Of a stretch of DNA of 64,000 nucleotides, positions 17,930-26,613 are shown piece after piece. Numbering within the stretch: position 1 is the first letter of the stretch; each line of letters opens with the position of its first letter. Source of the DNA: Legionella sp. (GTDB lineage: Bacteria > Pseudomonadota > Gammaproteobacteria > Legionellales > Legionellaceae). The stretch spans positions 88,321 through 152,320 of the forward strand of contig JARLJR010000135.1 in the NCBI GenBank assembly GCA_031291095.1, read 5' to 3'. Under the pieces are notes generated by a model. The model did not search any database. It was not told the origin of the DNA and worked only from the letters and a program-made list of their open reading frames with translations. The translations under genes were made by a program, and so were the position numbers.

Positions 17930-19231
17930 TTAATCAAGTGGGTTTTTACAGGTTACACCATAACCGTGATACTTCATTTCCTTACATACTTCAAAGGCAA
18001 GATAAGCATGTGCCCGAGTACTTGGGTGAATCTCATCCCAGAATAAATAGTTTTCAGGTTTATCACATACAGTGTAGTTCTTTTCGCCAGCGGCAAAACT
18101 GCTGTCTCTATATTTCAATACTTGTACGTAGCGTAAAACAAAGTTATTGGCAAAAGGTGAATTATTGAATTCATGATACATTGGCAACTTCACATCGATA
18201 CATGCATCAGTCGTGTTGGTAAATCCATAAGGTTCTGGATTATCTAAGGCGCGCTGCATGTATTCACTCATATCCACGAACATGAAGTCAGAATCTGGAT
18301 ACAATTTTTGCCATTCTTGCATGCGTGTGCGTAAACGCTCATTGTGTTGATCAACTGCGGCATTTAACACGTCACGATCCGTAGTTTTCACCACGCGTGG
18401 AGTATCCCCGATATGTGGAACGCCCATGATAACAAAACGACGTGCACCAGCTTGCATTAATTTATTCACTGAAGAACCTAAACCAGACAGAACATTATCA
18501 ACATAAGTGCTCATTACCGTCGTGTTGTAATTATCTTCGAAGAATAAAACGTTAATGTAATCGTTACTTCCGGCAAAAAGGAAGAATACGGTTTCATTAC
18601 TAAGCTTTTGATGCTCCATTAAATACGCTTGTACAGTCAGACCAAGGCTTGGGGGTACTAGCTTACCTACAACCAGGTTTTTAATCGTGCCGATTGGATG
18701 ACGAATTAAGTTCCAAACTGTTAATTGATAGTCATAAGTTACCGCCCAGCTTCCCGCAAAAGAACGGTTTAAATAAACATCTTCATCGTTTTGATTTACA
18801 GAAATCATCTTCGCTAAATATTCATTCCAAACTTTACCATTAGAGAATCTGGAATTCCAATAAGGCTGGCCAGGGAGTATAGGTACCAATCTAATTTTAC
18901 TAACTAAATTAGCGATATAAGGCGCAAGCTCCTTATCAAAAAACTCAGTGACTACAGCCATACCAGATTCTAAAACCATTTGTGGCACATAGTATTCGTC
19001 AGCAAACTCAACCATTTTGTTTAATACGAAAATTTTAAATGGAGCGACTAGGAATGCAGGATCATCTTCCTGGCGTAGGCTTTTAAGTAGGTGGGTAGTG
19101 TTGCCTATATCCGACATACTGTCACCAAAAAGCACCATAGACTTTACAGGCTTGGCGGCAGCAAAACTAACGAGGGGAATACACAGGATTAGTGCGAAAA
19201 ACCAACGAAAAACGCGAGTATAATTAACCAT
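17930..19231 (-). CDS. plaC: Secreted GDSL lipase / glycerophospholipid:cholesterol acyltransferase PlaC
   Basis: A 433-residue exported GDSL hydrolase. Residues 1-26 form a signal peptide (hydrophobic core ALILCIPLV, cleavage near FAAA). Block I FGDSMSDIG places the nucleophile at Ser38; block V WDEIHPSTRAHAY gives Asp399 and His402. From memory the triad of L. pneumophila PlaC is Ser37/Asp398/His401, one residue offset, which strongly supports this subgroup over PlaA or PlaD. In L. pneumophila PlaC is a type II-secreted enzyme activated by the protease ProA that transfers fatty acids to cholesterol. AAGGAGATAAT precedes the ATG. The neighbouring trhO relic and smpB match the recalled Legionella order. 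Confidence 0.85.
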   Translation of the reverse strand: MVNYTRVFRWFFALILCIPLVSFAAAKPVKSMVLFGDSMSDIGNTTHLLKSLRQEDDPAFLVAPFKIFVLNKMVEFADEYYVPQMVLESGMAVVTEFFDKELAPYIANLVSKIRLVPILPGQPYWNSRFSNGKVWNEYLAKMISVNQNDEDVYLNRSFAGSWAVTYDYQLTVWNLIRHPIGTIKNLVVGKLVPPSLGLTVQAYLMEHQKLSNETVFFLFAGSNDYINVLFFEDNYNTTVMSTYVDNVLSGLGSSVNKLMQAGARRFVIMGVPHIGDTPRVVKTTDRDVLNAAVDQHNERLRTRMQEWQKLYPDSDFMFVDMSEYMQRALDNPEPYGFTNTTDACIDVKLPMYHEFNNSPFANNFVLRYVQVLKYRDSSFAAGEKNYTVCDKPENYLFWDEIHPSTRAHAYLAFEVCKEMKYHGYGVTCKNPLD

Positions 19232-19528
19232 ATTATCTCCTTATAAAATCTGTACACCACGAATACAGACGTCCCTGATAACTTCTCCATGGCATTACTA
19301 ATGCCACCATCCAATTTATTTTAGAAGTTATTTGCCTTTGTATATAACAGTATGATCACTGGTTAGTTTTTGTCAACGCATTTGGTCAATTTTTAAGGGC
19401 TATAATTAAAGAATAAATATTTTCTGTTCGTTCTTCAGAAATCCATAAAATGTATGCAGGAGTACCTCATAAAAAATTAGGTTTGCCGTATGTATTTTAT
19501 TCATGCCCATTGATTAAATTGTGATTAA

Positions 19529-19951
19529 ATGTTAATTTCCGCCGAGTATTTTTGTTACATCTCGGGTAGTCCAATGCAAGAAATAATCGCCTCATTCAAA
19601 AATGCGGTTAACCCCCATACCGAAAATTTTAGAAATTTTCCAGAGTATGTAGAACACCAGTTACTTGATAAAAAAGATAAAAAAATTGCCATGTTTTGTA
19701 CTGGTGGTATCCGTTGTGAAAAATCTACCGCGTATTTAAAAGATTTAGGCTTCCCTGAGGTTTTCCATTTACAAGATGGGATTTTGCACTATATTGAAGC
19801 TATGACCAAAGAAAAATCGCGTTGGGAAGGTCAATGTTTCGTATTCGATAATCGAGTAGCAGTTGACGAAGATTTAGCACGCGTTTATCCTCAATTACCT
19901 TTAGAATACAAACATGAATATAAAAAGACAAGGAATAGTACAGGCTCTTAA
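19529..19951 (+). pseudogene. N-terminally deleted trhO/UPF0176 rhodanese-like gene
   Basis: The intact family (TrhO, tRNA uridine hydroxylase, UPF0176) is about 250 residues or longer, with an N-terminal ferredoxin-like part followed by a rhodanese domain. Here homology begins only near [19 protein letters not shown] (about residue 24), continues through the active-site loop [16 protein letters not shown] with its Cys, and ends [19 protein letters not shown]. The first ~100 residues and the start of the rhodanese domain are missing; the preceding ~290 bp, checked in all rightward frames, carries no recognisable remnant. The first ~20 residues look like chance translation. It ends 2 bp before smpB. 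I infer a deletion relic; a short expressed rhodanese is less likely. Confidence 0.7.
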
Positions 19952-19953
19952 TT

Positions 19954-20430
19954 ATGACCAGTAAAAAACAACCCGATTCAACGATCGTAATGAATCGCAA
20001 AGCAGGTTTTGATTATTTCATTCAAGAACAGTTCGAAGCAGGACTTGCTCTTGAAGGTTGGGAGGTCAAAAGCTTGCGTGCGGGCAAAATTAATTTGTCG
20101 GATTCCCATGTTATTATCAAATATGGGGAAGCCTTTTTACTTGGCGCCCAAATTCAACCCTTGTTAACTGCCTCAACCCATTCTATTCCAGATCCAACGC
20201 GTACGCGCAAGCTTTTGTTAAATAGAAAAGAATTGAATACATTGATTGGCAGTGTCGAACGCCAAGGTTATACGATTATCCCCTTATCTATGTATTGGAA
20301 AAGGAATAAAATTAAACTCAAAGTTGCTCTGGCTAAGGGTAAAAAAGAGCACGATAAACGCGATACCATCAAAGACCGCGAGTGGAGCCGAGACCGTTCA
20401 CGGATTATGAAAAAGACAGGGAGAGAATAA
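19954..20430 (+). CDS. smpB: SsrA-binding protein SmpB
   Basis: A 158-residue SmpB, partner of tmRNA in rescue of stalled ribosomes. [37 protein letters not shown] contains the family block [13 protein letters not shown], and the C-terminal tail ([18 protein letters not shown]) is the basic segment that enters the ribosomal A site. The length is typical. The tmRNA gene itself was not found in the window. The gene directly abuts the bcp gene. Confidence 0.96.
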   Translation: MTSKKQPDSTIVMNRKAGFDYFIQEQFEAGLALEGWEVKSLRAGKINLSDSHVIIKYGEAFLLGAQIQPLLTASTHSIPDPTRTRKLLLNRKELNTLIGSVERQGYTIIPLSMYWKRNKIKLKVALAKGKKEHDKRDTIKDREWSRDRSRIMKKTGRE

Positions 20431-20886
20431 ATGAATATAGGTGACTCTGTGGCGAATTTCGCCTTTAGCGCAACCTCAGGCCTACAGGCTCATCTTAACG
20501 ATTATAAAGGACAATATGTTGTCCTTTATTTTTATCCCAAAGACTCAACCCCTGGCTGCACTACAGAGGGCCAAGACTTTCGTGATACCTATCCCCAATT
20601 TCAAGGCCTAAATACGCAAATCTTTGGTATTTCTCGCGACAGCATGAAATCTCATGAAAACTTTAAAGCCAAACAAAATTTTCCTTTTGAATTAATCAGC
20701 GATGCGGATGAGCAATTATGCCGGCTCTTTGATGTAATCAAAATGAAATCCATGTACGGAAAACAAGTGCGTGGTATTGAACGTAGCACCTTTATCATTG
20801 ACCCTGAAGGCAAATTAGCCCATGAATGGCGTAAAGTGAGTGTGAAAGGGCATGTTGATGAAGTGTTGCGCGTATTAAATCCCTAG
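20431..20886 (+). CDS. bcp: Thioredoxin-dependent peroxiredoxin Bcp/PrxQ
   Basis: A 151-residue peroxiredoxin that reduces hydroperoxides. The peroxidatic Cys lies in the motif KDSTPGCTTEGQDFRD; unlike E. coli Bcp there is no second Cys five residues on (T-E-G-Q-D follows), so it may act as a 1-Cys enzyme or use Cys in DEQLCRLFDV as resolving residue. RSTFIIDPEGK is the C-terminal family block. The ATG follows the smpB stop with no gap, so the two are probably co-transcribed. Confidence 0.92.
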   Translation: MNIGDSVANFAFSATSGLQAHLNDYKGQYVVLYFYPKDSTPGCTTEGQDFRDTYPQFQGLNTQIFGISRDSMKSHENFKAKQNFPFELISDADEQLCRLFDVIKMKSMYGKQVRGIERSTFIIDPEGKLAHEWRKVSVKGHVDEVLRVLNP

Positions 20887-20954
20887 TCACATCTGAACCC
20901 CAATTATAGACTAAGTTTCTGTATAAATTGATTTTAAAAATAAAAATATTGTTC

Positions 20955-20983
20955 TTGACTCAAGTACTTAGCCTTAGCACAAT
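20955..20983 (+). promoter_or_regulatory. Putative sigma-70 promoter for the phoH-like gene
   Basis: TTGACT and CACAAT are separated by 17 bp, with the transcript expected to start about 75 bp before the ATG at 21066. The -35 element matches five of six consensus bases, the -10 four of six. Confidence 0.4.
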
Positions 20984-21065
20984 TAGAGTTAAGACAAAAG
21001 AAATTTTGTTCCTGTGCTGTAACGCTGTTATAAAAAACAGTTTTGTTTGATAACTGAGGTGAATC

Positions 21066-22469
21066 ATGGATACTAGCGACATACAAAAAAAACTGTTTGT
21101 ACTTGATACTAACATTTTAATGCACGATCCAACCGCCATTTATCATTTTGAAGAACATGATATTTATTTGCCAATGGTTGTTCTGGAAGAATTAGACAGT
21201 CATAAAACGGGCACATCAGAAGTCGCACGTAACGTAAGACAAACAAACCGCATGTTAGTTGAACTGATGAGTAATGCCTCACATGCACAAATTGCCTCCG
21301 GCTTACCCATTCCTAGCTACATTAATTCAGACAAGAAATCCAGCGGCAAACTCTATTTCCAAACGGATGAGTTTGACATGGTAGTTCCAACAACCCTACC
21401 CGGCCATAAAGTAGATAATACCATTTTGGCAACGGCATTAGGATTGCAAAAAAAACACCGCGATAGCAAACAAGTCATTATTGTCTCTAAAGACATTAAC
21501 TTACGTATTAAAGCCGGAATATTGGGTATTCCAGCTGAAGATTACTACAATGATCAAGTACTTCATGATGTTAATTTATTGCATCGAGGCTTGCATATCC
21601 TGGACAATGATTTCTGGGATACTCATGCCAAAGACATGGGTTCATGGCAGGAAAGTGGCAAAACCTTTTATAAAGTGGCAGGCCCATTAATTAGCCAATG
21701 GAACCCTAATGACTGCCTCAGTACAGAAGACAATCAATTCCAGGCCATAGTGAAAAAACTGGATAAAGACCAAGCGATTATTCAATTAGTACGCGATTAC
21801 ACCCAGGCAAAACATTCCGTGTGGGGAATTAATGCCAAAAATAGAGAACAAAACTTTTCTCTAAATTTACTGCTGGACCCCGACATTGATTTTGTTACTC
21901 TGCAAGGTCCTGCCGGTACCGGAAAAACCTTATTAACCATTGCCGCAGGCCTGACCCAAGTTCTAGATCAAAATCGCTATAGTGAAATCCTTATGACGCG
22001 AGTCACTATTCCTGTGGGCGAAGATATAGGTTTTTTACCCGGAACCGAAGAAGAAAAAATGACGCCCTGGATGGGCGCATTAATGGATAACCTGGAAGTG
22101 CTGCACAGTTCGCAAGTAGGCGGTAGTTTTGGGCGCGGCGCGACTCAAGATTTATTACAGAATAAAATTAAAATACGCTCCCTCAATTTCATGCGTGGAC
22201 GGACATTCTTGAATCGTTACATCATCATTGATGAAGCGCAAAACCTAACATCAAAACAAATTAAAACGCTGGTTACTCGTGCAGGCCCCGGAACCAAAAT
22301 CATTTGCCTAGGCGATATTAAGCAAATTGATACACCTTATTTAAGTGAAACCACTTCGGGTCTAACCTTTGCCGTAGACCGCTTTAAACACTGGGAACAT
22401 AGTGCTCATATGAGTTTAACTCGAGGAGAACGTTCAAGACTTGCATTTTATGCTGCAGAGCATTTATAG
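21066..22469 (+). CDS. PIN-PhoH family ATPase (PhoH2/YlaK type)
   Basis: A 467-residue fusion. Residues 8-150 are a PIN nuclease-like domain (LFVLDTNILMHDP, LEELDSHK, with acidic residues suited to metal binding). The C-terminal half is a PhoH P-loop domain: Walker A GPAGTGKTLLTIAAG, Walker B IIIDEAQNLT, and LGDIKQIDTPY. PIN-PhoH proteins (PhoH2) have been described as ATP-dependent RNA helicase/ribonucleases. It has its own promoter-like upstream region and stands 23 bp before guaC. Confidence 0.92.
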   Translation: MDTSDIQKKLFVLDTNILMHDPTAIYHFEEHDIYLPMVVLEELDSHKTGTSEVARNVRQTNRMLVELMSNASHAQIASGLPIPSYINSDKKSSGKLYFQTDEFDMVVPTTLPGHKVDNTILATALGLQKKHRDSKQVIIVSKDINLRIKAGILGIPAEDYYNDQVLHDVNLLHRGLHILDNDFWDTHAKDMGSWQESGKTFYKVAGPLISQWNPNDCLSTEDNQFQAIVKKLDKDQAIIQLVRDYTQAKHSVWGINAKNREQNFSLNLLLDPDIDFVTLQGPAGTGKTLLTIAAGLTQVLDQNRYSEILMTRVTIPVGEDIGFLPGTEEEKMTPWMGALMDNLEVLHSSQVGGSFGRGATQDLLQNKIKIRSLNFMRGRTFLNRYIIIDEAQNLTSKQIKTLVTRAGPGTKIICLGDIKQIDTPYLSETTSGLTFAVDRFKHWEHSAHMSLTRGERSRLAFYAAEHL

Positions 22470-22492
22470 TATACGTTTTACGAGGATGTATC

Positions 22493-23506
22493 ATGACTGA
22501 TCAAGCCATCACTTTCGATGATGTTCTACTTGTTCCTTCTTATAACCACCACGAGTCCCGACGCGTGGTGGACACTACCAGCACCGACCGCTTAGCCAAA
22601 CTCAGCTTAGAACTTCCAGTTATCAGTTCCAACATGGACACCATTACTGAAAGTAATATGGCTAATTTTATGTCCGGCAAAGGGGCAATGGGTGCGCTAC
22701 ATCGCTTTATGAGTGTCGAAGACAACATCAAAGAATTCCAAAAATGCACTGGGAAAGTATTTGTTTCCATTGGCTGTACTGCAGCTGAATTGGAACGAGC
22801 TGAAGCATTGCGTGACGCTGGCGCTGATTATTTCTGTGTGGATGTTGCACATGCGCATGCAAAATATGTGGGTAAGACGCTGAAAAGTTTAAGACAAATA
22901 CTGCAAGATCGCTGCATTATGGCTGGAAACGTCGCAACCTATGCCGGCGCAGACTATTTAGCATCCTGTGGTGCAGACATTATTAAGGCAGGTATTGGCG
23001 GTGGTTCGGTTTGTAGTACGCGTATTAAAACCGGTTTTGGTGTGCCCATGCTAACCTGTATTCAAGATTGCTCACGTTCAGACCGTTCCATTGTTGCTGA
23101 TGGAGGTATTAAAACTTCTGGGGATATCGTTAAAGCCCTAGCATTTGGTGCTGATTTTGTCATGATTGGCGGTATGCTGGCGGGTACATCTCCGACTCCG
23201 GGTCAAGTCATTGAAAAAGAAGATGGCACCAAGGTAAAACGTTACCGTGGTATGGCATCTAAAGAAGCTCAAGAAAACTTCTTAGGACAGATGCACGAGT
23301 GGAAAACCGCTGAGGGTGTTGCCACTGAAGTACCCTATAAAGAAAATGCCGATGTCATTATTGGCGACATTGTAGGTGGTTTAAGATCTGGCTTGACTTA
23401 TGCTGGAGCAGATACGATTAGTGAATTACAGCGTAAATTAAATTATGTTGTGGTTACCCAAGCTGGCCGTATCGAGAGCTTACCACATAAGTTATTTGAG
23501 GTATAA
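22493..23506 (+). CDS. guaC: GMP reductase
   Basis: A 337-residue IMPDH/GMPR-family barrel lacking CBS domains. [11 protein letters not shown] at the N-terminus, the catalytic loop [17 protein letters not shown] with its Cys, and GMASKEAQE in the C-terminal flap all fit GMP reductase, which deaminates GMP to IMP with NADPH. Its length fits GuaC and is too short for IMP dehydrogenase. A hairpin terminator follows at 23522. Confidence 0.9.
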   Translation: MTDQAITFDDVLLVPSYNHHESRRVVDTTSTDRLAKLSLELPVISSNMDTITESNMANFMSGKGAMGALHRFMSVEDNIKEFQKCTGKVFVSIGCTAAELERAEALRDAGADYFCVDVAHAHAKYVGKTLKSLRQILQDRCIMAGNVATYAGADYLASCGADIIKAGIGGGSVCSTRIKTGFGVPMLTCIQDCSRSDRSIVADGGIKTSGDIVKALAFGADFVMIGGMLAGTSPTPGQVIEKEDGTKVKRYRGMASKEAQENFLGQMHEWKTAEGVATEVPYKENADVIIGDIVGGLRSGLTYAGADTISELQRKLNYVVVTQAGRIESLPHKLFEV

Positions 23507-23521
23507 ATCCATCCTATATTA

Positions 23522-23542
23522 AAGGGGGTCTAATCCCCCCTT
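23522..23542 (+). terminator. guaC terminator-like hairpin (copy 1 of a duplicated segment)
   Basis: AAGGGGG and CCCCCTT enclose a 7-base loop, 15 bp past the guaC stop. The hairpin and about 40 bases after it (to CGATTTTTTA near 23577) resemble 25358-25412 beyond the next gene, so this segment appears duplicated. Confidence 0.55.
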
Positions 23543-23769
23543 GACTCCATAAGCCTCTTATTTTGTTCGATTTTTTAATTAAGCCATCAAGCCAGGGTGA
23601 AGCCGCTTGCGAAGGATAAAGCAGGTAATTCGCTGCAACAAACGCTCAATTTATTCCCCAGAAATCCATTTATTTGCCAAACAAACCATACAAGGGAAAA
23701 ATTATACTCTACACTTATATTAATGATAATAATACTTAAAATAAGTACTGTTATTGAAAGGAAACTAAG

Positions 23770-25236
23770 ATGGCAAATCCCAAAATAGAGCAGATAAATA
23801 AAGCAGATCCTAATGATCCCCGTGCGATGCTAGGTGTAGGTCCAGATGCGGATCTAGAGGCCGTAAACAAAGCCTGGAGAAAGATATCGCTCGAGATACA
23901 TCCAGATCGAAATCTTGACGAGCACCAGCAAGCTACCGAAGCAACGCAAAAGCTTAATAACGCACGAGATTTTATAAAGGCAGAATTGGAAAAATTAGAA
24001 AAAGCGAATACAACCCCCCTTGAAAACACTTCATCTGCCCCCCTGGCAATTACTGATGGCCCAACGGAGAAGCCTGAAGCGGTCGATGAAGCGGCTCTAA
24101 CACCTCAAGATCAGTATGATGAAGTGATAAAAAAATTAAAAGATAAGTTTGCCGCAGATGAGTCTGCAACACTTACCAGTGATGAGTTCGATGAAGCGAC
24201 CAAAGCTCATAATGCAGCCAATACGTTCGCTGCCGAGGTTCTTGAAGAAAAATACTCTCAGTTAGATCAACAATATACAGAGGCTCAGAGTAAATATGAG
24301 GCCAAACGTGACGAACTTGAGACGGATTATAACGGAAAGATGGATGATTTGCAGACACGGTGGGCCGGTGGTGAAGGGGACATGACGTATGATGAGTACA
24401 GGGCCGAACATGAACAAATAAATACACAATATAATAGTGATCGCGAGGAGAATTCTGAAGAATTCCAGAAAAGTCAAAGCGAACATTCTGCGGCTCAGGA
24501 TAAAGCCTATAATGACTATGTTCAGACGTGCCAGGCAAATGACCAAAAACATTTAGAGCTTTCTCAACAATGGGACAAACAAATTGCCGCCGAGAAGGAG
24601 GCCGGAGCTAAGGACGATAAAGAAGAAAAAAAAGGCAACGCAGAAGGTGCCAATGAGAGTATAGGTCCACCAAAAGAGCAAGATAAAGATAAGAAGAAAA
24701 ATAAAGATCCGTTAATGGAATTGGTTGATGAGCTTAATGATTTTGTCAAACAGACTAACCAGCAAATTACCGATTTTTTCAAAGATAAAGCCAGTGATGC
24801 TTGGGATAAGCTAAAAAATACCGGTCCGATGAAGACATTAGCTGGTGCTCTTGATGAAGCGAAGCAGTTTGCTAAGGATAAAGCCGGTGGAGCATGGGAT
24901 AAATTAAGTGATTCGGAAGCAGCGAACGCATTAAGTTCAGCTAAAGACAAAGTTTCTGCACTGAAAGAAAAAATTGGTGATGCATTTTCTCAAGCGATGA
25001 ATTCAGCAGCTAATGCTATTGCTTCGGGTGTACACAATGCGGTAACACCAGCGAAGAAGGAAACAGACCAACCTCAACTGCAGGCCCCCTCAGATGGAGC
25101 AACAACCAATCCTGTTGCCGAATCAAGGATAAGTAATGCGGATCCCAAGGGAACCATTGCTCAGGGTAACATGCTAACAGCACCAAACCCATCACCAGAG
25201 ACACCAAATGTGCGCACAGGCCCCGCTAAACCTTAG
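23770..25236 (+). CDS. Orphan J-domain protein with coiled coil and shared C-terminal helical domain
   Basis: A 488-residue hydrophilic protein. Residues 15-75 form a J domain: LGVGPDADLEAVNKAWRK, then HPD at 44-46, then a helix rich in Lys/Glu, so it should stimulate an Hsp70 ATPase. Residues 150-280 are charged coiled coil (EEKYSQLDQQYTEAQSKYEA). Residues 313-425 (DPLMELVDELNDFVKQ and on) are about 60 percent identical over their first 70 residues to residues 105-213 of the convergent gene at 25439-26422. The tail is Pro/Asn/Thr-rich. No signal peptide or zinc motif, so not a DnaJ or CbpA chaperone. A Dot/Icm-delivered effector recruiting host Hsp70 is possible; this is inference. Confidence 0.85.
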   Translation: MANPKIEQINKADPNDPRAMLGVGPDADLEAVNKAWRKISLEIHPDRNLDEHQQATEATQKLNNARDFIKAELEKLEKANTTPLENTSSAPLAITDGPTEKPEAVDEAALTPQDQYDEVIKKLKDKFAADESATLTSDEFDEATKAHNAANTFAAEVLEEKYSQLDQQYTEAQSKYEAKRDELETDYNGKMDDLQTRWAGGEGDMTYDEYRAEHEQINTQYNSDREENSEEFQKSQSEHSAAQDKAYNDYVQTCQANDQKHLELSQQWDKQIAAEKEAGAKDDKEEKKGNAEGANESIGPPKEQDKDKKKNKDPLMELVDELNDFVKQTNQQITDFFKDKASDAWDKLKNTGPMKTLAGALDEAKQFAKDKAGGAWDKLSDSEAANALSSAKDKVSALKEKIGDAFSQAMNSAANAIASGVHNAVTPAKKETDQPQLQAPSDGATTNPVAESRISNADPKGTIAQGNMLTAPNPSPETPNVRTGPAKP

Positions 25237-25357
25237 GGCGCTTGTTGCGCCGCCGTATGTTCACCAAAGGCATTTTATTGACTACGTCACAACCATAACG
25301 TCTTGTTTTTGGTGAGTAAGGTTTCTCGACGGCATCGAATTAGCCACATGAATTTTA

Positions 25358-25377
25358 AAGGGGATATAATCCCCCTT
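25358..25377. terminator. Hairpin between convergent orphan genes (copy 2 of duplicated segment)
   Basis: AAGGGG and CCCCTT enclose an AT-rich loop, with T tracts at 25387-25391 and 25407-25412. It resembles 23522-23577. It lies between the convergent J-domain gene and its paralogue and could serve the rightward gene. A second hairpin, GGCGC-TTGTT-GCGCC, stands at 25238-25252, directly after the J-domain stop. Confidence 0.5.
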
Positions 25378-25438
25378 GGCGATAAACTTTTTGTTTCACT
25401 CGATTTTTTAGCTAAACAACAAAGCCCCCAATAACTCA

Positions 25439-26422
25439 TTACATCACTTTTGACAAACCTGAAGAAACCTCTTCAGTCAGATCAGAATCCACTCCAGGAG
25501 CTTCGCTGTCTGGACCTTCCATATCACCCATTGAGTCAGATAATGCCTTCATAGGCTCATCAGTCGTACTGGTTACTGAGTCCTCTGAGACGCCCATCTC
25601 CGCGCTCGCCTCGGCATCGCTAAACATTTTACCTACTGCTTCTAAAATATCGTCATCGTCACTATCAAGTTCAGGCTCAGCATCTAGCTCACCGATTTCG
25701 TCAATACCATCGTTGTCAAAGGTGTCGTCTGCAGTATCCGTTGGCGTTTCAACTTCAGGAGATGTAGACGGACCAGACCCGGTTACACCCTTAACGGCAT
25801 CCGCAACTGCATTCGCAGCCATGTTCATCAATTTGGAAAAAGCACCATTGACTGTATCTTGAAGGCCTTTAACAAAGTCTTTTGCATCATTTACTTCCTT
25901 AGAATCAGCTATCTTATCCACCTGTTCGCCAACCTTATCTTTGGCAAATTGGCTTAATTCACTCATAGCGCCATTTAAGGTTTTCATGGGTTCGGTGTCA
26001 TTCAACTTATTCCATGCATCTTTACCTTTTTCTTTAACAAAATCACTGATCTGGTCATTCACCGATTGAACAAAATTATTCAGATCATCTACGAGCTCCA
26101 TCATCGGATCTTTATGCTTTTTCTTTTTGTCATCATCAGCAGCAGGCTTAGGAGCAGGCGAATCCTCTTGAGTGGCAGCCTGTTCTTCATCTTCTTCCTC
26201 GTCATCAGCCGGAGCATTTCTCTCCGCCTCCTTTTCCGCGTCTTTAGCCGCTGCCTCTTCATCTGCCTGCTCAAACATATTAGCAACCGCTTCAAGATTA
26301 GCGTCTTCTTCCTCTTGTGCCGCCTTTTCCGCAGCCTCTTTTTCTGCTTGCTCAACTTCTTTTTCTGCTTGTTCAAACATATCACTCGCAGATTCTAATG
26401 CATCCTCTTTTTCAGCACCCAT
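25439..26422 (-). CDS. Orphan acidic protein, paralogue of the J-domain gene's C-terminal domain
   Basis: The ATG at 26422 is preferred over the in-frame GTG at 26431 because a GAGG lies nine bases before it. The 327-residue product has an acidic Glu/Ala coiled N-terminus (1-90), a Lys-rich linker, then the DPMMELVDDLNNFVQ domain (105-213) shared with the J-domain neighbour, and a Ser/Asp/Glu-rich tail. A 15-residue motif of the form LEAV-x-x-MF-x-x-A occurs three times (near residues 8, 42 and 259). It lacks a J domain. No known family recognised. The acidic, Ser-rich C-terminus would suit a type IV substrate, but that is only a suggestion. Confidence 0.8.
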   Translation of the reverse strand: MGAEKEDALESASDMFEQAEKEVEQAEKEAAEKAAQEEEDANLEAVANMFEQADEEAAAKDAEKEAERNAPADDEEEDEEQAATQEDSPAPKPAADDDKKKKHKDPMMELVDDLNNFVQSVNDQISDFVKEKGKDAWNKLNDTEPMKTLNGAMSELSQFAKDKVGEQVDKIADSKEVNDAKDFVKGLQDTVNGAFSKLMNMAANAVADAVKGVTGSGPSTSPEVETPTDTADDTFDNDGIDEIGELDAEPELDSDDDDILEAVGKMFSDAEASAEMGVSEDSVTSTTDEPMKALSDSMGDMEGPDSEAPGVDSDLTEEVSSGLSKVM

Positions 26423-26613
26423 CTCGCCCACCCTCGGTCAACCGCCTTAATATAAAGATAGCACACACTGAACAACAATGTGCCAGCAAAGCTACAAGAA
26501 ATAGCCTCTATCTTCCATTTTTGACTACTATTAATATTGTAGATAATATCAAGATTAGCCGTTTGATAAATTCTTCGGACCTATTTTTACATTAATTTTG
26601 CAATGAAGGCTCT

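Noticed and set aside
23711-23745. PmrA-like regulatory site upstream of the J-domain gene
   Set aside because: CTTATATTA and CTTAAAATA are there, but 21 bp apart rather than the ~11 expected for the PmrA direct repeat; AT-rich chance match cannot be excluded.
24173-24950. Leftward frames opposite the J-domain gene
   Set aside because: Shadow frames of the Lys/Glu/Ala-rich coding strand; compositions are not protein-like.
26066-26450. Rightward and leftward open frames rich in Leu/Arg/Ser over the acidic paralogue
   Set aside because: They arise from GAA/GAG-rich codons of the real gene read in other frames; no ribosome site or conserved motif.
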